Assembly (NCBI RefSeq): GCF_016864555.1
Contig: NZ_CP044011.1
Span: 418,501-482,500 of the forward strand
Origin: Sinorhizobium sp. BG8
GTDB taxonomy: Bacteria > Pseudomonadota > Alphaproteobacteria > Rhizobiales > Rhizobiaceae
Reading direction: 5' to 3'
Length of the DNA stretch: 64,000 nt
The position numbers and the translations under genes are program-made. Shown here one piece after another: positions 19,743 through 30,410 of the stretch. How positions within the stretch are numbered: the first letter of the stretch is position 1; every line of letters begins with the position of its first letter. The notes beneath the pieces were generated by a model. It made no database searches. It was given only the letters and a program-made list of their open reading frames with translations, and was not told the DNA's origin.

Positions 19743-19928
19743 TTATGCGCTTTCCTTCGGCGTCAGGACCTGACGGCCGCGATACATGCCGGTCTTCAGA
19801 TCGACATGGTGCGGGCGGCGCAGTTCGCCGGAGTTCTTGTCTTCGATATAGGTCGGAGCCTTAAGACCGTCAGCAGAACGGCGCATACCGCGCTTGGACG
19901 GGCTTGTTTTTCTTTTCGGTACAGCCAT
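19743..19928 (-). CDS. rpmF: 50S ribosomal protein L32
   Basis: 61-aa ribosomal protein, starting [18 protein letters not shown], which is the universal L32 N-terminus, and continuing with [19 protein letters not shown]. The zinc-finger cysteines of some L32 proteins are absent, as is usual in alphaproteobacteria. ATG at 19928; upstream in-frame codons to 20057 are not part of L32. Confidence 0.98.
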   Translation of the reverse strand: MAVPKRKTSPSKRGMRRSADGLKAPTYIEDKNSGELRRPHHVDLKTGMYRGRQVLTPKESA

Positions 19929-20105
19929 TTCACTACTCCACTTAACGGGCAAAACATGTCCCCGGCCACTCAAAATGGCCGAAAAAGACATGTATCTATC
20001 TCGGAAATTTGCCGGGCTTATACATGGCAAAATCCTGCTTGACCAGTCCCTCAACACAATTTTTCGAATCCGCTCCGTCCGGCCGAAGGTTGGAGCAGCA
20101 TATGG

Positions 20106-20753
20106 TCAAGCCTCGTCTTCGGGAACGATCCAGGGCTCGGCAAGGGCTGCCGTTTCCCACTTCTTCCAGGCCGGATGCGCCTTCACCCGGCTCATATAGG
20201 CCAGGGCGACCGGATCCTTGGTCAACTCGTAGACTTCGAGCCGGTTCACGACCGGGGCATACATCGCGTCTGCCGCCGAGAATTCACCGAAGAGGAACGG
20301 TCCACCCGAACGGTCGAGGCACTCACGCCAGATGGCCAGAATTCGCGCAACGTCCTCGGTGACGCCCTCCGGAAGCGCAATCGCGCCCCGCTCGCGCCGG
20401 ATGTTCATGGGGCAGGCGCCGCGCAGCGCCCGGAACCCCGACAGCATCTCCATCGAGATCGACCGGGCGCTGGCGCGCGCCGCACGGTCCGCGGGCCAGA
20501 TGCCGGCATCCGGATAAAGCTCCGCGACATACTCGATGATGGCGAGCGACTCCCAAACACTGATGTCGCCGTGCTTCAGGACCGGCACGCGGCCAGTTGG
20601 CGAGAACTTGTGAAACTCCGGATTGCCTGCAGGGAAATCGAACGGGATCACCACGTCTTCAAAGGATACTCCCGCCGCGGTCATCGCGATCCATGGGCGA
20701 AACGACCATGAGGAATAGTTCTTGTTTCCGATATAGAGAACGAGGTCGGACAT
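20106..20753 (-). CDS. Glutathione S-transferase family protein
   Basis: 215-aa protein with an N-terminal thioredoxin-like GST domain (LVLYIGNKNYSSWSFRPW, active-site serine region near residues 12-15; TGRVPVLKHGDISVWESLAI is the glutathione-binding loop), followed by an all-helical C-terminal domain. Detoxification or isomerase role; substrate unknown. ATG at 20753 follows GGAGCCCCCT. Monocistronic between rpmF and mtgA. Confidence 0.88.
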   Translation of the reverse strand: MSDLVLYIGNKNYSSWSFRPWIAMTAAGVSFEDVVIPFDFPAGNPEFHKFSPTGRVPVLKHGDISVWESLAIIEYVAELYPDAGIWPADRAARASARSISMEMLSGFRALRGACPMNIRRERGAIALPEGVTEDVARILAIWRECLDRSGGPFLFGEFSAADAMYAPVVNRLEVYELTKDPVALAYMSRVKAHPAWKKWETAALAEPWIVPEDEA

Positions 20754-20828
20754 AGGGGGCTCCTGCACATTTCGGATGGCGCGACACTATTCGCCGGCGC
20801 CGTCTGCGGCCAATGAAATGCACTGAAC

Positions 20829-21575
20829 TCACTCATAAAGGCATTTGATGTATTCGCCTGAACGGCTCGCACGGCGCTCGATCAGGGAAGCCAGCCGCTT
20901 GAGGCCGCGCCCCGGCTTGGAGGCGTTGCGGTCGATCGGATTGGGAAGCGACACGGCAAGCAAGGCAGCCTGCCTCCGCGAAAGCTTCGATGCCGGCACG
21001 TTGAAATGGTGCTGGGCAGCCGCTTCGATGCCATAGATGCCGGGGCCCCACTCGGCAATGTTGAGGTAGATCTCCATCAGGCGCCGTTTGCTCCAGACGA
21101 AATCCGCCGCAAGCGCCAGCGGGAGCTCCATTGCCTTGCGCACGAAGGAGCGGCCGTTCCAGAGGAACAAATTCTTCGCCGTCTGCATGGGGATCGTGCT
21201 CGCGCCGCGCGTCGCCTCGCCATCGAGGGCATCGTTGACCACGCCGCGCATTTCGCCCCAATCGACTCCGCGATGACGGCAGAACTGGCCGTCCTCGGAC
21301 ATCATGACGGACTGGACCAGAACCGGGGCGATCTCGTCGAATTCGACCCATTGCCGGTCGTATCCGCGAAACGTCACGAGATCGGCGAGCATCAGGGTAG
21401 AAATCGGACGGACAGGTTCGATGGCGTAGATGAGGATCAGGGCATAGGGAAGGAACAGGATGGCCAGCGCTGCCAGCGCCAGCTTCCTCCAGGAGCGGCG
21501 AAGCCGTTTGCTCACACCCTCGCCCTCACTGGCCGGCAACTCCGTGTCCGTGCGTGTGTCCGGTAAGATCTCCAA
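20829..21575 (-). CDS. mtgA: Monofunctional biosynthetic peptidoglycan transglycosylase
   Basis: 248-aa GT51 enzyme that polymerises glycan strands from lipid II at the inner membrane. One N-terminal TM anchor (about 30-50), then the five GT51 motifs: catalytic E94 in [30 protein letters not shown], and [20 protein letters not shown]. No transpeptidase domain, so it is MtgA rather than a bifunctional PBP. Divergent from ispA. Confidence 0.96.
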   Translation of the reverse strand: MEILPDTRTDTELPASEGEGVSKRLRRSWRKLALAALAILFLPYALILIYAIEPVRPISTLMLADLVTFRGYDRQWVEFDEIAPVLVQSVMMSEDGQFCRHRGVDWGEMRGVVNDALDGEATRGASTIPMQTAKNLFLWNGRSFVRKAMELPLALAADFVWSKRRLMEIYLNIAEWGPGIYGIEAAAQHHFNVPASKLSRRQAALLAVSLPNPIDRNASKPGRGLKRLASLIERRASRSGEYIKCLYE

Positions 21576-21714
21576 AAGCAGCGGTCCGTCCTCTCGCCAT
21601 CCCCGGTTTTCATAACCTCAGCGCCGTAGCAAAGCCAGTGGCGGCGGCGATTCTTTGTCAGTCTCCCAGGGATTCGCCGTTGCCAGCGGAATAGGCCCGT
21701 GCCAAAGAGCGGCC

Positions 21715-22632
21715 ATGACCAAAGAGACACAAGATTTCCAGCACCGCCTGAAGGCAAATGCGGAGGCTGTCGAGACGGTTCTGGCGCGGCTGCTTTCTCC
21801 GGAGCCGGAAGGCGGCGAGATCGTGCGCCCCGCGCACCTGCTTGGCGCGATGCGACATGGAGTGCTGAATGGCGGTAAACGCCTGCGCCCTTTCCTGGTC
21901 ATCGAATCGGCAGCCTTGTTCCCTGGAGCAGATCGCGAGGCGGCGCTGAGGGTCGGCGCAGCCCTGGAGTGCATCCACTGTTACTCACTCGTTCACGACG
22001 ACCTGCCGGCGATGGACGACGACGATCTTCGACGAGGACAGCCGACCGTTCACATCGCCTTCGACGAAGCGACCGCAATTCTGGCGGGCGACAGCCTGCT
22101 GACCTTCGCTTTCGACATCATCGCCGCGCCGGAAACAGTTCTCCCTGATCGAACGAAAACCGAACTCGTCCTCGCGCTTGCCCGCGCCGCTGGGATCGGC
22201 GGGATGGCGGGCGGTCAGGCGCTTGACCTGGCTGCCGAGAGCACGACCCCGGATGAGAGCGGCATCGTCACACTGCAGGCCATGAAGACGGGCGCCCTGA
22301 TCCGCTTTGGCTGCGAGGCTGGCGCGATCCTCGCTGGCGCGGCTACCGCCGAGCGGGTGATGCTGCGCCGGTTCGGCGAAGTCATCGGGCTTGCCTTTCA
22401 GCTTGCCGACGATCTTCTGGATCTGACCGCCGACGCCGAGACAATGGGCAAGGCCACCGGCAAGGACGCCTCGCGGGGCAAGGGCACCCTGGTGGCGCTT
22501 CATGGCCAGGGTTGGGCAGAGCATCGCCTGGATGCCCTGGTGCGCGAGGCAGAGGCCATTCTTGCGCCGTTCGGCGACAAGGCAGGGACATTGGTGGAAA
22601 CGGCGCGTTTCATCGCGAACCGCAGGAGTTGA
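21715..22632 (+). CDS. ispA: Polyprenyl synthetase (farnesyl diphosphate synthase type)
   Basis: 305-aa trans-prenyltransferase making C15 (or C20) prenyl diphosphate from IPP and DMAPP. First aspartate-rich motif [10 protein letters not shown] at about residues 95-104, GGKRLRP near residue 55, second motif in FQLADDLLD. Short-chain IspA type by length and motifs; geranylgeranyl product cannot be excluded. ATG at 21715. hisC starts 4 bases after its stop, so both are probably cotranscribed. Confidence 0.92.
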   Translation: MTKETQDFQHRLKANAEAVETVLARLLSPEPEGGEIVRPAHLLGAMRHGVLNGGKRLRPFLVIESAALFPGADREAALRVGAALECIHCYSLVHDDLPAMDDDDLRRGQPTVHIAFDEATAILAGDSLLTFAFDIIAAPETVLPDRTKTELVLALARAAGIGGMAGGQALDLAAESTTPDESGIVTLQAMKTGALIRFGCEAGAILAGAATAERVMLRRFGEVIGLAFQLADDLLDLTADAETMGKATGKDASRGKGTLVALHGQGWAEHRLDALVREAEAILAPFGDKAGTLVETARFIANRRS

Positions 22633-22636
22633 CGTT

Positions 22637-23692
22637 ATGAGCACCTATTGGTCCCCGATCGTTGCATCGCTCAAGCCCTATGTGGCGGGCGAGCAGCCGC
22701 GAATAGAAAACCTGGTAAAGCTCAATACGAACGAGAATCCCTACGGCCCGTCGCCGATCGCGATCGACGCGATAAAGGCTGCCGCTAGCGACAGTCTCAA
22801 GCTCTACCCCGACGCGAACGCGGTCGCTCTCAGGAAGGCGATTGCGAAGCGCTACGGAGTGACTGCCGATGAGGTCTTCGTCGGCAACGGATCAGACGAG
22901 GTGCTGGCCCACACCTTCGTGGCACTCCTCAATCACGAGTCTCCACTGCTCTATCCGGACATAAGCTACAGCTTTTATCCGACCTATTGCCGCCTGTTCG
23001 GGATAGACGCGGTCGAGGTACCACTGACGGAAGACTTCACGGTCGACCTCGCCGACTACAACCGTCCTGCGGGCGCGATCATTCTTCCCAATCCCAATGC
23101 GCCGACCGGTATCGGCCTTCCGCTTTCAGCGATCGAGGCGCTCGTGGCCGAGCACAGAGACATTCCCGTCGTGATAGACGAGGCCTATGTCGATTTCGGA
23201 GGAGAGACCGCAGTCCCCCTCACACGTAAGTACGACAATCTGCTTGTGGTTCAGACGCTTTCGAAATCGCGGTCGCTTGCCGGACTGCGTGTCGGGTTCG
23301 CCATTGGCCAGCGGCCGCTGATCGACGCGCTGGAGCGCGTGAAGGACAGCTTCAATTCCTATCCGCTCGACCGCGCCGCCCAAGCGGGCGCGATCGCGGC
23401 AATCGAAGACGAAGCCTGGTTCGACGAGACGCGGCTGAAGGTCATGGCATCGCGCGAGCGCGTCACCGGAGCGCTGCGCCAGCGCGGCTTCGAGGTCTTG
23501 CCATCGCTGGCGAACTTCGTCTTCGCGCGTCACCCCGATCGCAGCGGCGAGGCGCTTGCGAAGGGACTTCGCGAGCGCGCCGTTCTGGTACGCCATTTCG
23601 CCAAACCGCGTATTTCGGACTTCCTTCGCATTACCATCGGCACCTCGGAGGATTGCGACCGTCTGATTGCCGCACTCGACGACATCCTTTGA
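22637..23692 (+). CDS. hisC: Histidinol-phosphate aminotransferase
   Basis: 351-aa class II PLP aminotransferase converting imidazole-acetol phosphate to histidinol phosphate in histidine synthesis. N-terminal [15 protein letters not shown], the [10 protein letters not shown] loop, [12 protein letters not shown], and the PLP lysine K210 in [15 protein letters not shown] are all conserved. The ribosome binding site CAGGAG overlaps the end of ispA. Rhizobia often carry more than one hisC paralogue. Confidence 0.94.
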   Translation: MSTYWSPIVASLKPYVAGEQPRIENLVKLNTNENPYGPSPIAIDAIKAAASDSLKLYPDANAVALRKAIAKRYGVTADEVFVGNGSDEVLAHTFVALLNHESPLLYPDISYSFYPTYCRLFGIDAVEVPLTEDFTVDLADYNRPAGAIILPNPNAPTGIGLPLSAIEALVAEHRDIPVVIDEAYVDFGGETAVPLTRKYDNLLVVQTLSKSRSLAGLRVGFAIGQRPLIDALERVKDSFNSYPLDRAAQAGAIAAIEDEAWFDETRLKVMASRERVTGALRQRGFEVLPSLANFVFARHPDRSGEALAKGLRERAVLVRHFAKPRISDFLRITIGTSEDCDRLIAALDDIL

Positions 23693-23751
23693 CAGGACCA
23701 CACGGTGAAGTATCTGATGTAAACCGGCCATCGTGATAAGGACGAGGTTCG

Positions 23752-24393
23752 ATGACTGAAATCCTGCCCTTCATGCCGCAACTGACCGTCGCCTGGACGG
23801 CCTACCTGATCGCCACCGCATCGCCGGGGCCTGCGATCATGGCGATCATTTCAACATCGGTCAGCCAGGGCCGCAGGGCAGGTCTTCTCTTGGCCGCCGG
23901 CGTTCTCACCGGGTCCTATACATGGGCAGTGCTGACGGCATCCGGCCTTTCTGCACTGATCCGCAGCTACGGGCACGCGCTTGTGGTGCTGAAAATCCTC
24001 GGCGGCGCCTATCTGCTGTGGCTCGCGTGGGTTGCCCTTCGATCCGCGAGCAGAAACGGCAAGGCTTACTCGGCCGAGCAGACGCTGCCCGCGCTTTCCG
24101 CGCGACGGCAGTATCTCAAGGGCCTTGGCATCCACCTTACCAATCCGAAGGCGATCTTCTCGTGGATCATGCTGACGTCGATCGGCATGCCGGCAGGCGC
24201 CCCGGCAGGGGTGATGGTAACACTGATCGCCGGATGCATGGTGCTCGGGCTCATCACGTTCATCGGGTTTGCACTGGTGTTCTCGCTCGGGCCGGTCCAC
24301 AGGGCATACCTGAAGTCCCGCCGCGTCATAGAGGCCATGATGGCGGGCTTCTTCGCATTCGCGGGCGTGAAACTGTTGACGGCCCGGATTTGA
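23752..24393 (+). CDS. LysE-family translocator
   Basis: 213-aa six-TM exporter with the family N-terminal motif IATASPGPAIMAIISTSVSQ and the mid-protein GLGIHLTNPKAIFSWIM. Third LysE/RhtB-type gene in the window, only distantly similar to the other two. 59 bases after hisC on the same strand, convergent with ispG. Substrate unknown. Confidence 0.88.
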   Translation: MTEILPFMPQLTVAWTAYLIATASPGPAIMAIISTSVSQGRRAGLLLAAGVLTGSYTWAVLTASGLSALIRSYGHALVVLKILGGAYLLWLAWVALRSASRNGKAYSAEQTLPALSARRQYLKGLGIHLTNPKAIFSWIMLTSIGMPAGAPAGVMVTLIAGCMVLGLITFIGFALVFSLGPVHRAYLKSRRVIEAMMAGFFAFAGVKLLTARI

Positions 24394-24394
24394 C

Positions 24395-25648
24395 CTACTC
24401 CGCTGCCGCCTGTCCTTCGCCGAAGCGTTTCTCGATGTAGTCGGCGACGAGGGTCTCGAAATCGCCCGCGATGTTCGTACCCCTCAACGTCATCGCCTTC
24501 TTTCCGTCGATGTAGACGGGTGCGGCCGGCAGTTCGCCGGTGCCGGGAAGCGAGATGCCGATGTCCGCGTGCTTGCTCTCGCCCGGACCGTTGACGATGC
24601 AACCCATGACGGCGACCTTCAGCGCCTCGACGCCCGGATACTTTTCCCGCCAGACCGGCATGTTGCGACGGATGTCGTCCTGGATCTTCTGGGCCAGTTC
24701 CTGGAAAACCGTCGAGGTCGTGCGGCCGCAACCCGGACAAGCCGCGACGACGGGCACGAACTGGCGGAAGCCCATGACCTGAAGGAGTTCCTGGGCGACC
24801 TGGACTTCACGGGTACGGTCACCGCCCGGTTCCGGCGTCAGCGAAATGCGGATCGTATCGCCGATGCCCTGCTGGAGCAGGATGCCGAGCGATGCCGAGG
24901 ATGCGACAATGCCCTTGGAACCCATGCCCGCCTCGGTCAGACCGAGATGCAGTGCATGGTCGGAGCGGGCCGAGAGCATCGCATAGACGGCGATGAGATC
25001 CTGCACGTTGCTCACCTTGGCCGAGAGGATGATGCGGTTGCGGGCCAACCCGATCTCTTCCGCAAGCTCGGCCGACAGGAGCGCCGACTGGCAGATCGCC
25101 TCGCGCATCACCTCCTGCGCGGTCAGCGGAAAGCCTCTCGCCTGGTTCTCGTCCATCAGGCGGGTGAGCAGCTCCTGATCGAGCGAACCCCAGTTGACCC
25201 CGATGCGCACCGGTTTGTCGTATTCGATCGCGCGCTCGATGATGGCACCGAACTGCTTGTCTTTCTTGTCCTTGAAGCCGACATTTCCCGGATTGATGCG
25301 GTACTTCGCGAGCGCTTCGGCGCAGGCCGGATGATCGGCCAGCAGCTTGTGTCCGATGTAGTGGAAATCACCGATCAACGGCACGTCCATGCCGAGCCGC
25401 AGGAGGCGATCGCGGATCTTGGGAACCGCCGCGGCGCTTTCGTCGCGATCGACCGTGATGCGCACCATTTCCGACCCCGACCGGAAGAGGGCGGCGACCT
25501 GGGCGACGGTGCCATCGATATCCGCCGTGTCGGTATTCGTCATGGACTGCACGACGATCGGTGCACCACCACCGACCATCACGCCGCCCACGTCAACGCC
25601 GACGGAGTGGCGGCGGGGTTTCGGTTCGAAGTCGAAGGAAGAAGACAT
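24395..25648 (-). CDS. ispG: 4-hydroxy-3-methylbut-2-enyl diphosphate synthase IspG
   Basis: 417-aa [4Fe-4S] enzyme of the non-mevalonate (MEP) isoprenoid pathway. Cluster ligand motif CPGCGRTT near residue 310 and the third cysteine in [18 protein letters not shown] are present, with [19 protein letters not shown] at the N-terminus. Together with ispA on the other strand this places two isoprenoid genes within 4 kb. Confidence 0.97.
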   Translation of the reverse strand: MSSSFDFEPKPRRHSVGVDVGGVMVGGGAPIVVQSMTNTDTADIDGTVAQVAALFRSGSEMVRITVDRDESAAAVPKIRDRLLRLGMDVPLIGDFHYIGHKLLADHPACAEALAKYRINPGNVGFKDKKDKQFGAIIERAIEYDKPVRIGVNWGSLDQELLTRLMDENQARGFPLTAQEVMREAICQSALLSAELAEEIGLARNRIILSAKVSNVQDLIAVYAMLSARSDHALHLGLTEAGMGSKGIVASSASLGILLQQGIGDTIRISLTPEPGGDRTREVQVAQELLQVMGFRQFVPVVAACPGCGRTTSTVFQELAQKIQDDIRRNMPVWREKYPGVEALKVAVMGCIVNGPGESKHADIGISLPGTGELPAAPVYIDGKKAMTLRGTNIAGDFETLVADYIEKRFGEGQAAAE

Positions 25649-25971
25649 GGATGGCCTCGTATCGAGTAGGCTTTCGGCTCAGCCGATGTTCATGCATTCA
25701 GGTGGAGGAGGAATTGTGGCTTGTCAACATCGCCTGGTCCGGTGACGCGGATTTGATAGACCGCACGATTGTCCCCTCTTCCGCGTGTCGCCGGCGAGGA
25801 GAGGCGACCGGATGGACCGGGCGCTTATCCGTATCTTCCGACACAGCCGGCGCCCGGTGAAGGCTGCAGGCAACCACCCGACCTGCGCGTTGAGCCCAGC
25901 CGCGCAACTGCAGGCATCAGGAGGTACGACTCACAGCGGCGCCGACCGATGACGTGAACGTCGGGTTGGGC
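25649..25971. other. Spacer upstream of ispG, no gene seen
   Basis: About 320 bases with no supported coding sequence or structured RNA that I can recognise. It should contain the ispG promoter (minus strand). Short open frames here have no ribosome binding sites and no family match. Confidence 0.45.
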
Positions 25972-26005
25972 AAAAAACAAAACCCGGTCGTTTCCGACCG
26001 GGTTT
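25972..26005 (-). terminator. Intrinsic terminator of Bax inhibitor-1 gene
   Basis: Perfect 11-bp stem AAACCCGGTCG/CGACCGGGTTT with a four-base loop. On the minus strand it is followed by TTGTTTTTTG, a U-rich tract. 49 bases after the stop at 26054. Confidence 0.88.
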
Positions 26006-26053
26006 GTCTGTTTCGCTTGGGCGTGAACCTGTTTACCGGTTCGCCTTTCGCAG

Positions 26054-26833
26054 TTACTCGCGGTTTCCGAGGAAACGCAGCAGGAACAGGAAGAGGTTGA
26101 TGAAGTCGAGGTAGAGCGTCAGAGCGCCCATGATAGCCTTGCGGCCGGAAACGACGTCATCATCTGCCTCGAAGTACATTCCCTTAATCTTCTGCGTATC
26201 CCATGCGGTCAGGCCGGCGAAGATGAGCACGCCGATCACCGATATCGCGAAGTCCAGCGCCGAGGAGGCGAGGAAGAGGTTCACGAGGGATGCGATGATC
26301 AGACCGAAGAGCCCCATGACAAGGAAGGAACCCATCCCGGAAAGATCACGCTTCGTCGTGTATCCGTAGAGCGACAGGGCGCCGAAGGAAGCAGCCGTAA
26401 TGAACAGCGTCTTAACAATGCTGGCCTGGGTGTAGACGAGGAAGATGGACGACAGGGACAACCCCATCAGCGCGGCATAGATCCAGAAGGTCGTCTGTGC
26501 CGCGGCCACGCTCATCGACTGGATGCGGAAGCTCAGGTAGAACACCAGCGCAACGGGAGCCAGCATGACCACCCATTTCAGTGCCGACGTGTAGAGAGCG
26601 ACTCCGAGGCTGGTCAGGAGCGTTCCGTTGGGCAGCGTTGCCGCCGCGGCAGCCTGATCGCTCGTCGTCGCAAGTTGGAAGAAGACGAATGCCGCTACAC
26701 CGGTGATCGCCAAGCCCAGTGCCATCAGGTTGTAAACCTTCAGCATATAGGAGCGCAGGCCCTCATCGATCACGATGCCGGACTGTACGCCGGTATTCGC
26801 CATTCGGGTCTGGTAGTTGCGGGGATCAGCCAT
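26054..26833 (-). CDS. Bax inhibitor-1/YccA family membrane protein
   Basis: 259-aa protein with seven predicted TM helices. Family landmarks: ALGLAITGVAAFVFF in TM1, AALMGLSLSSIFLVYT, and the C-terminal ALTLYLDFINLFLFLLRFLG. BI-1/YccA proteins act as pH-gated cation leak channels or modulators of FtsH proteolysis. ATG at 26833 follows GAGGAAAAA; an in-frame upstream extension to 27016 is not conserved-looking. Confidence 0.92.
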   Translation of the reverse strand: MADPRNYQTRMANTGVQSGIVIDEGLRSYMLKVYNLMALGLAITGVAAFVFFQLATTSDQAAAAATLPNGTLLTSLGVALYTSALKWVVMLAPVALVFYLSFRIQSMSVAAAQTTFWIYAALMGLSLSSIFLVYTQASIVKTLFITAASFGALSLYGYTTKRDLSGMGSFLVMGLFGLIIASLVNLFLASSALDFAISVIGVLIFAGLTAWDTQKIKGMYFEADDDVVSGRKAIMGALTLYLDFINLFLFLLRFLGNRE

Positions 26834-27097
26834 TTTTTCCTCTCGTAAAGCCCCGATGGTTTCTACGGTGTCGAGTGTTGGATTCATGTCCTTGAGGACC
26901 ATGAACCATCTTGCGAACCCTCGCGGCCAACGCCGCATTGATCCGACACCCCAGGCGCCGCTGCGGGACTCCAGCATGCCTTGATCAAATATGATCACGA
27001 ATTGTGTTCCGCACAAGACCTACGTGCAACCACTCGGTCGATTCAGACCACCGCCTCGAGGGAGTGGCCGCCTCAACACCCTGCAACACTGGGTTTC

Positions 27098-29641
27098 TCA
27101 AAGCTCGCGCAATACGGGTGCCGCCTTCTGCCCGAGCACCCGCCATGTACCGGCCAGGCCGATCCCGATCGTCATCACCAATGCCGTGGCTATCGTCGTC
27201 ACTGCGACGTCCGGCAGGAAACGGAAGCCTATACGCATGATGTCACTCACCACGAACCATGCCGAAACGCTTCCGGCGAAGAGGGCGAAGATTGCCGTGG
27301 CCGTGCCGAGCAGCATGTATTCATAGGTGTAGGCGCGCACGAGCGTCGAGCGCGTGGCACCCAGCGTCTTGAGAACCACTGCGTCGTGGATGCGCGCCCT
27401 GTTGCCCGCCGCAAGCGCGCCCGCAAGCACGAGAACCGACGTTATGAGCGCGACCGCGGCAGCCGCCCGGATTGCGACCGAAAGCTGTCCAACCAGATCG
27501 TTCACTATATCGAGTGCATCCTTCACCCTCACGCTGGTGATCGTCGGGTATGCATTCGTCACCGCCCTGAGGGTGGCCGCCTCCTGTTCGTCGGTCGCAC
27601 CTGGATCGATCATGGTGGCAAGCCAGGCGTGCGGCGCGCCGGCGAAAGTGTTCGGGGAGAACACCATCACGAAGTTGATCGAAAGGGACTCCCACTCGAC
27701 CGTCCGGAAGTTGGCAATCCTTGCCGTGATGTTGCGGCCCAGCACGTTGACCGTCACCGTATCCCCGACCTTCAGGCCGAGTTCACCTGCCTCCCGGGAC
27801 GAGAACGAGACCAGCGGCTCTCCAGAGTAATCCTGCGGCCACCACTGCCCCTCCGAGAGCGTTGAGTTCTCCGGGATATTCTTCGCATAGGTTATGCCGC
27901 GATCACCCTGAAGCACCCATCGGCTGCCCTGCGGCACGTTCCGCCGGCTGACGTCCTCTCCGTTGAACGCGAGAATCCGGCCGCGCAGCATCGGCACTTC
28001 GATAATCTTGCCCCCCGGCATGTTCTCGGACAGGACGCGCCGGAAACCTTCGACTTCGCTTCCCTGGATATCGACGAAAAAGAAGTTCGGCGCCCGCTCG
28101 GGAAGGCTGCCCGTCAGTTCGCGGCGCAGATTTCCGTCAATCAGGCTGAGGGTAACGAGCAGTGTCAGTCCGAGACCAAGGGACAGGATGACCGACGCCG
28201 TCAGCGCGCTCGGCCGATGGATGTTGCCGATGGCAAGGCGCAAGGAGGGCGAATGCACCCGCGGGCTCCGGCGTGCCAGCACGGTCACTCCGTATGCGAC
28301 CAGACGCAACACCACGAAGGCGAACACGACGGCGCCAAGGAAGACGATCGCGATGTAGCGATCGAAGGCTGTCCAGACGGCAAGCCCGCCGAGCACGGTC
28401 AGAAAGAACGCAGCCCCTGCGATGTAAGGCCAGGCCGGGAGGCGGGCCGTCTCGAACCCCTGTTCGCGGAAAAGAGCCGTTGCCGGCACCGCCCGCGCAT
28501 GGCCGAGAGGCATGATTGCAAAGGCGAGCGCGGTTACCACGCCGAAGATAGCGGCGAGCCCCAGCGCACCGGGGTAAAGCGCGGGCTCGGCGGAGATCGG
28601 GAGCAGATCGGCCAGGAAACGCATCGCGACCACCGGCATCAGCGCGCCGATGACGAGACCGCCAACGATTCCGATGATCGCGATCATCAGGATCTGGGCA
28701 AGATAGATTATCGAAATCAGCGACGCCGGAGCGCCGAGGCACTTGAAGGTCGCGATGACGCCCCTCTTGGAATCGAGATAGGCACGCACCGCATTCGCCA
28801 CTCCAACCCCGCCGACCACCAGCGAGGTCAGGCCGACAAGTGTCAGAAACTGCGAAAACCGTGTGACGTTGTTCGAGAGCGAGGGCGTGGCATTCTCGCT
28901 GGTGCGGATCGACCAGCCGGCCGATGGAAACGCCTCGTTGGACCGTTTGCGGATTCCGGTCAGGCCGGCGACCGGATCCTCCATCTTCACCTTGTAGGCA
29001 TGCTCGACGAGACTTCCCGTTTGAACAAGCCCCGTCTGAGCGATCGCTTCCTGTGAGATCATCAGCCGCGGTGCGAGCCCAAAACCCTCCGAAAGCGCGT
29101 CAGGCTCCTTCACCATCGTGCCCGTCAAGACAAGCCGGGCGCTGCCGAGCATCAGCTCGTCCCCGACCCTGATGCCAAGCCGCTCGAGAAGCAGGGGCGC
29201 AGCGACTGCTCCGAACCTCTCTCCGTCCTTTGCGAGGAGCTGCGGAAGCGGTCGCTGCGGGGCGGTTTCCACCTCCCCGTAGAGCGGGTAGGCATCGTCA
29301 ACAGCCTTGATTTCGACGAGCGCCTGGTCGCGGCCATCGGCAAGGCGTGCCATTGAACGAAGCCCCGTGGAAACCGCGACCTTTCCAAGTGAATTGAAAT
29401 AGCTGCGTTCCGCATCGGTGGCTGTCCGGTTGTTGAGTTCGAAACGGACATCTCCCGCAAGAAGCGTCTGCCCCTGGCGGGCGAGCGCTCCGGTAATCGC
29501 GCCGGATACGGAGTTTACGCCCGCGATTGCGGCTGTCCCGAGCGCGATGCACGCCAGGAATATGTAGAAGCCTCGGAGCCCGCCGCGCATCTCGCGAAAG
29601 GCGAGTCGGAAAGCGAGCACCACGGTCGACCGCGCGCTCAT
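27098..29641 (-). CDS. ABC transporter permease, FtsX/YbbP type
   Basis: 847-aa permease with an N-terminal TM, a large periplasmic MacB-like domain, a first FtsX domain (about 260-380), further TMs, a second periplasmic domain, and a second FtsX domain (about 720-840). About ten TM helices, as in E. coli YbbP. Its start overlaps the stop of the ATPase gene by 4 bases. With YbbA-like ATPase and divergent TesA-like esterase it reproduces the ybbA-ybbP-tesA neighbourhood. Such type VII ABC systems do lipid or lipoprotein mechanotransmission rather than classical import. Confidence 0.9.
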   Translation of the reverse strand: MSARSTVVLAFRLAFREMRGGLRGFYIFLACIALGTAAIAGVNSVSGAITGALARQGQTLLAGDVRFELNNRTATDAERSYFNSLGKVAVSTGLRSMARLADGRDQALVEIKAVDDAYPLYGEVETAPQRPLPQLLAKDGERFGAVAAPLLLERLGIRVGDELMLGSARLVLTGTMVKEPDALSEGFGLAPRLMISQEAIAQTGLVQTGSLVEHAYKVKMEDPVAGLTGIRKRSNEAFPSAGWSIRTSENATPSLSNNVTRFSQFLTLVGLTSLVVGGVGVANAVRAYLDSKRGVIATFKCLGAPASLISIIYLAQILMIAIIGIVGGLVIGALMPVVAMRFLADLLPISAEPALYPGALGLAAIFGVVTALAFAIMPLGHARAVPATALFREQGFETARLPAWPYIAGAAFFLTVLGGLAVWTAFDRYIAIVFLGAVVFAFVVLRLVAYGVTVLARRSPRVHSPSLRLAIGNIHRPSALTASVILSLGLGLTLLVTLSLIDGNLRRELTGSLPERAPNFFFVDIQGSEVEGFRRVLSENMPGGKIIEVPMLRGRILAFNGEDVSRRNVPQGSRWVLQGDRGITYAKNIPENSTLSEGQWWPQDYSGEPLVSFSSREAGELGLKVGDTVTVNVLGRNITARIANFRTVEWESLSINFVMVFSPNTFAGAPHAWLATMIDPGATDEQEAATLRAVTNAYPTITSVRVKDALDIVNDLVGQLSVAIRAAAAVALITSVLVLAGALAAGNRARIHDAVVLKTLGATRSTLVRAYTYEYMLLGTATAIFALFAGSVSAWFVVSDIMRIGFRFLPDVAVTTIATALVMTIGIGLAGTWRVLGQKAAPVLREL

Positions 29642-30348
29642 GCCGGCACCGTCTCACCCGCGGCGGCAGCCTGACTGCCGGACACGATTTCGCCGGAGCG
29701 CATCCTCACCTGCCGACCGCAGCGCCCCGCAAGAGACGGATCATGCGTCACGAGTACCAGCGTCATGTTGCGTTCAGCCTGCTGCAGGAACAGAAGGTCG
29801 GCGATCTGCCGGCCCGTCTCGCTGTCGAGGTTTCCTGTCGGCTCGTCCGCGATCAGCAGTTTCGGTGATGGCGCAAGCGCCCTGGCGATCGCCACGCGCT
29901 GCTGCTCGCCGCCCGACAGCTGCCCCGGATAGTGCGACAGTCTTTCGCCGAGACCGACTGCCTTCAGCTCACGCTTCGCGATACCGAATGCATCCCTGAC
30001 ATTGGCGAGTTCCAGCGGCACGGCGACATTTTCCAGCGCGGTCATGTTCGGGATCAGGTGAAACGACTGGAAGACGATACCGATGTTCCGTCCGCGAAAA
30101 GCGGCGACCTGATCCTCGTTCATCGTGTGGAGAGGCGCTCCGTCGATGTGGATCTCGCCGCCGTCCAGGCGCTCCAGCCCTGCCAGCACCATGAGCAGCG
30201 TCGATTTTCCTGACCCGGACGGCCCGACTATACCGATCGATTCCCCTGCCCGGATGGTGAGGTCGACGCCTTTGAGCACGTGGACGGAGGCGGCGGCACG
30301 TCCAAGCGTGAGATCGGCATTTTTCAGGTCGATTATGGTTTTGGCCAA
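29638..30348 (-). CDS. ABC transporter ATP-binding protein, LolD/YbbA type
   Basis: 236-aa ATPase. Walker A GPSGSGKST (about 42-50), signature LSGGEQQRVAIARAL, Walker B LLIADEPTGNLD, H-loop VTHD. The ADEPTGNLD form is typical of MacB/LolD-type ATPases. The frame opens with TTG at 30348; no ATG or GTG fits the conserved N-terminus, so TTG is the probable start. Coupled to the large permease downstream. Confidence 0.92.
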   Translation of the reverse strand: MAKTIIDLKNADLTLGRAAASVHVLKGVDLTIRAGESIGIVGPSGSGKSTLLMVLAGLERLDGGEIHIDGAPLHTMNEDQVAAFRGRNIGIVFQSFHLIPNMTALENVAVPLELANVRDAFGIAKRELKAVGLGERLSHYPGQLSGGEQQRVAIARALAPSPKLLIADEPTGNLDSETGRQIADLLFLQQAERNMTLVLVTHDPSLAGRCGRQVRMRSGEIVSGSQAAAAGETVPA

Positions 30349-30410
30349 GAAAATCTGCCCTATATGACTGGATGAAATGAAACTGACACCGGCAATTTAG
30401 GATCCCCGGA

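Noticed and set aside
19617-20057. Extended frame of about 104 aa around rpmF
   Set aside because: Only the last 61 codons encode L32; the preceding part is ordinary spacer.
26980-27010. Possible EcfG promoter (GGAAC on the minus strand) upstream of the Bax inhibitor-1 gene
   Set aside because: The downstream element is TTG at the wrong spacing (N17-TT), so it does not fit GGAAC-N18/19-TT.
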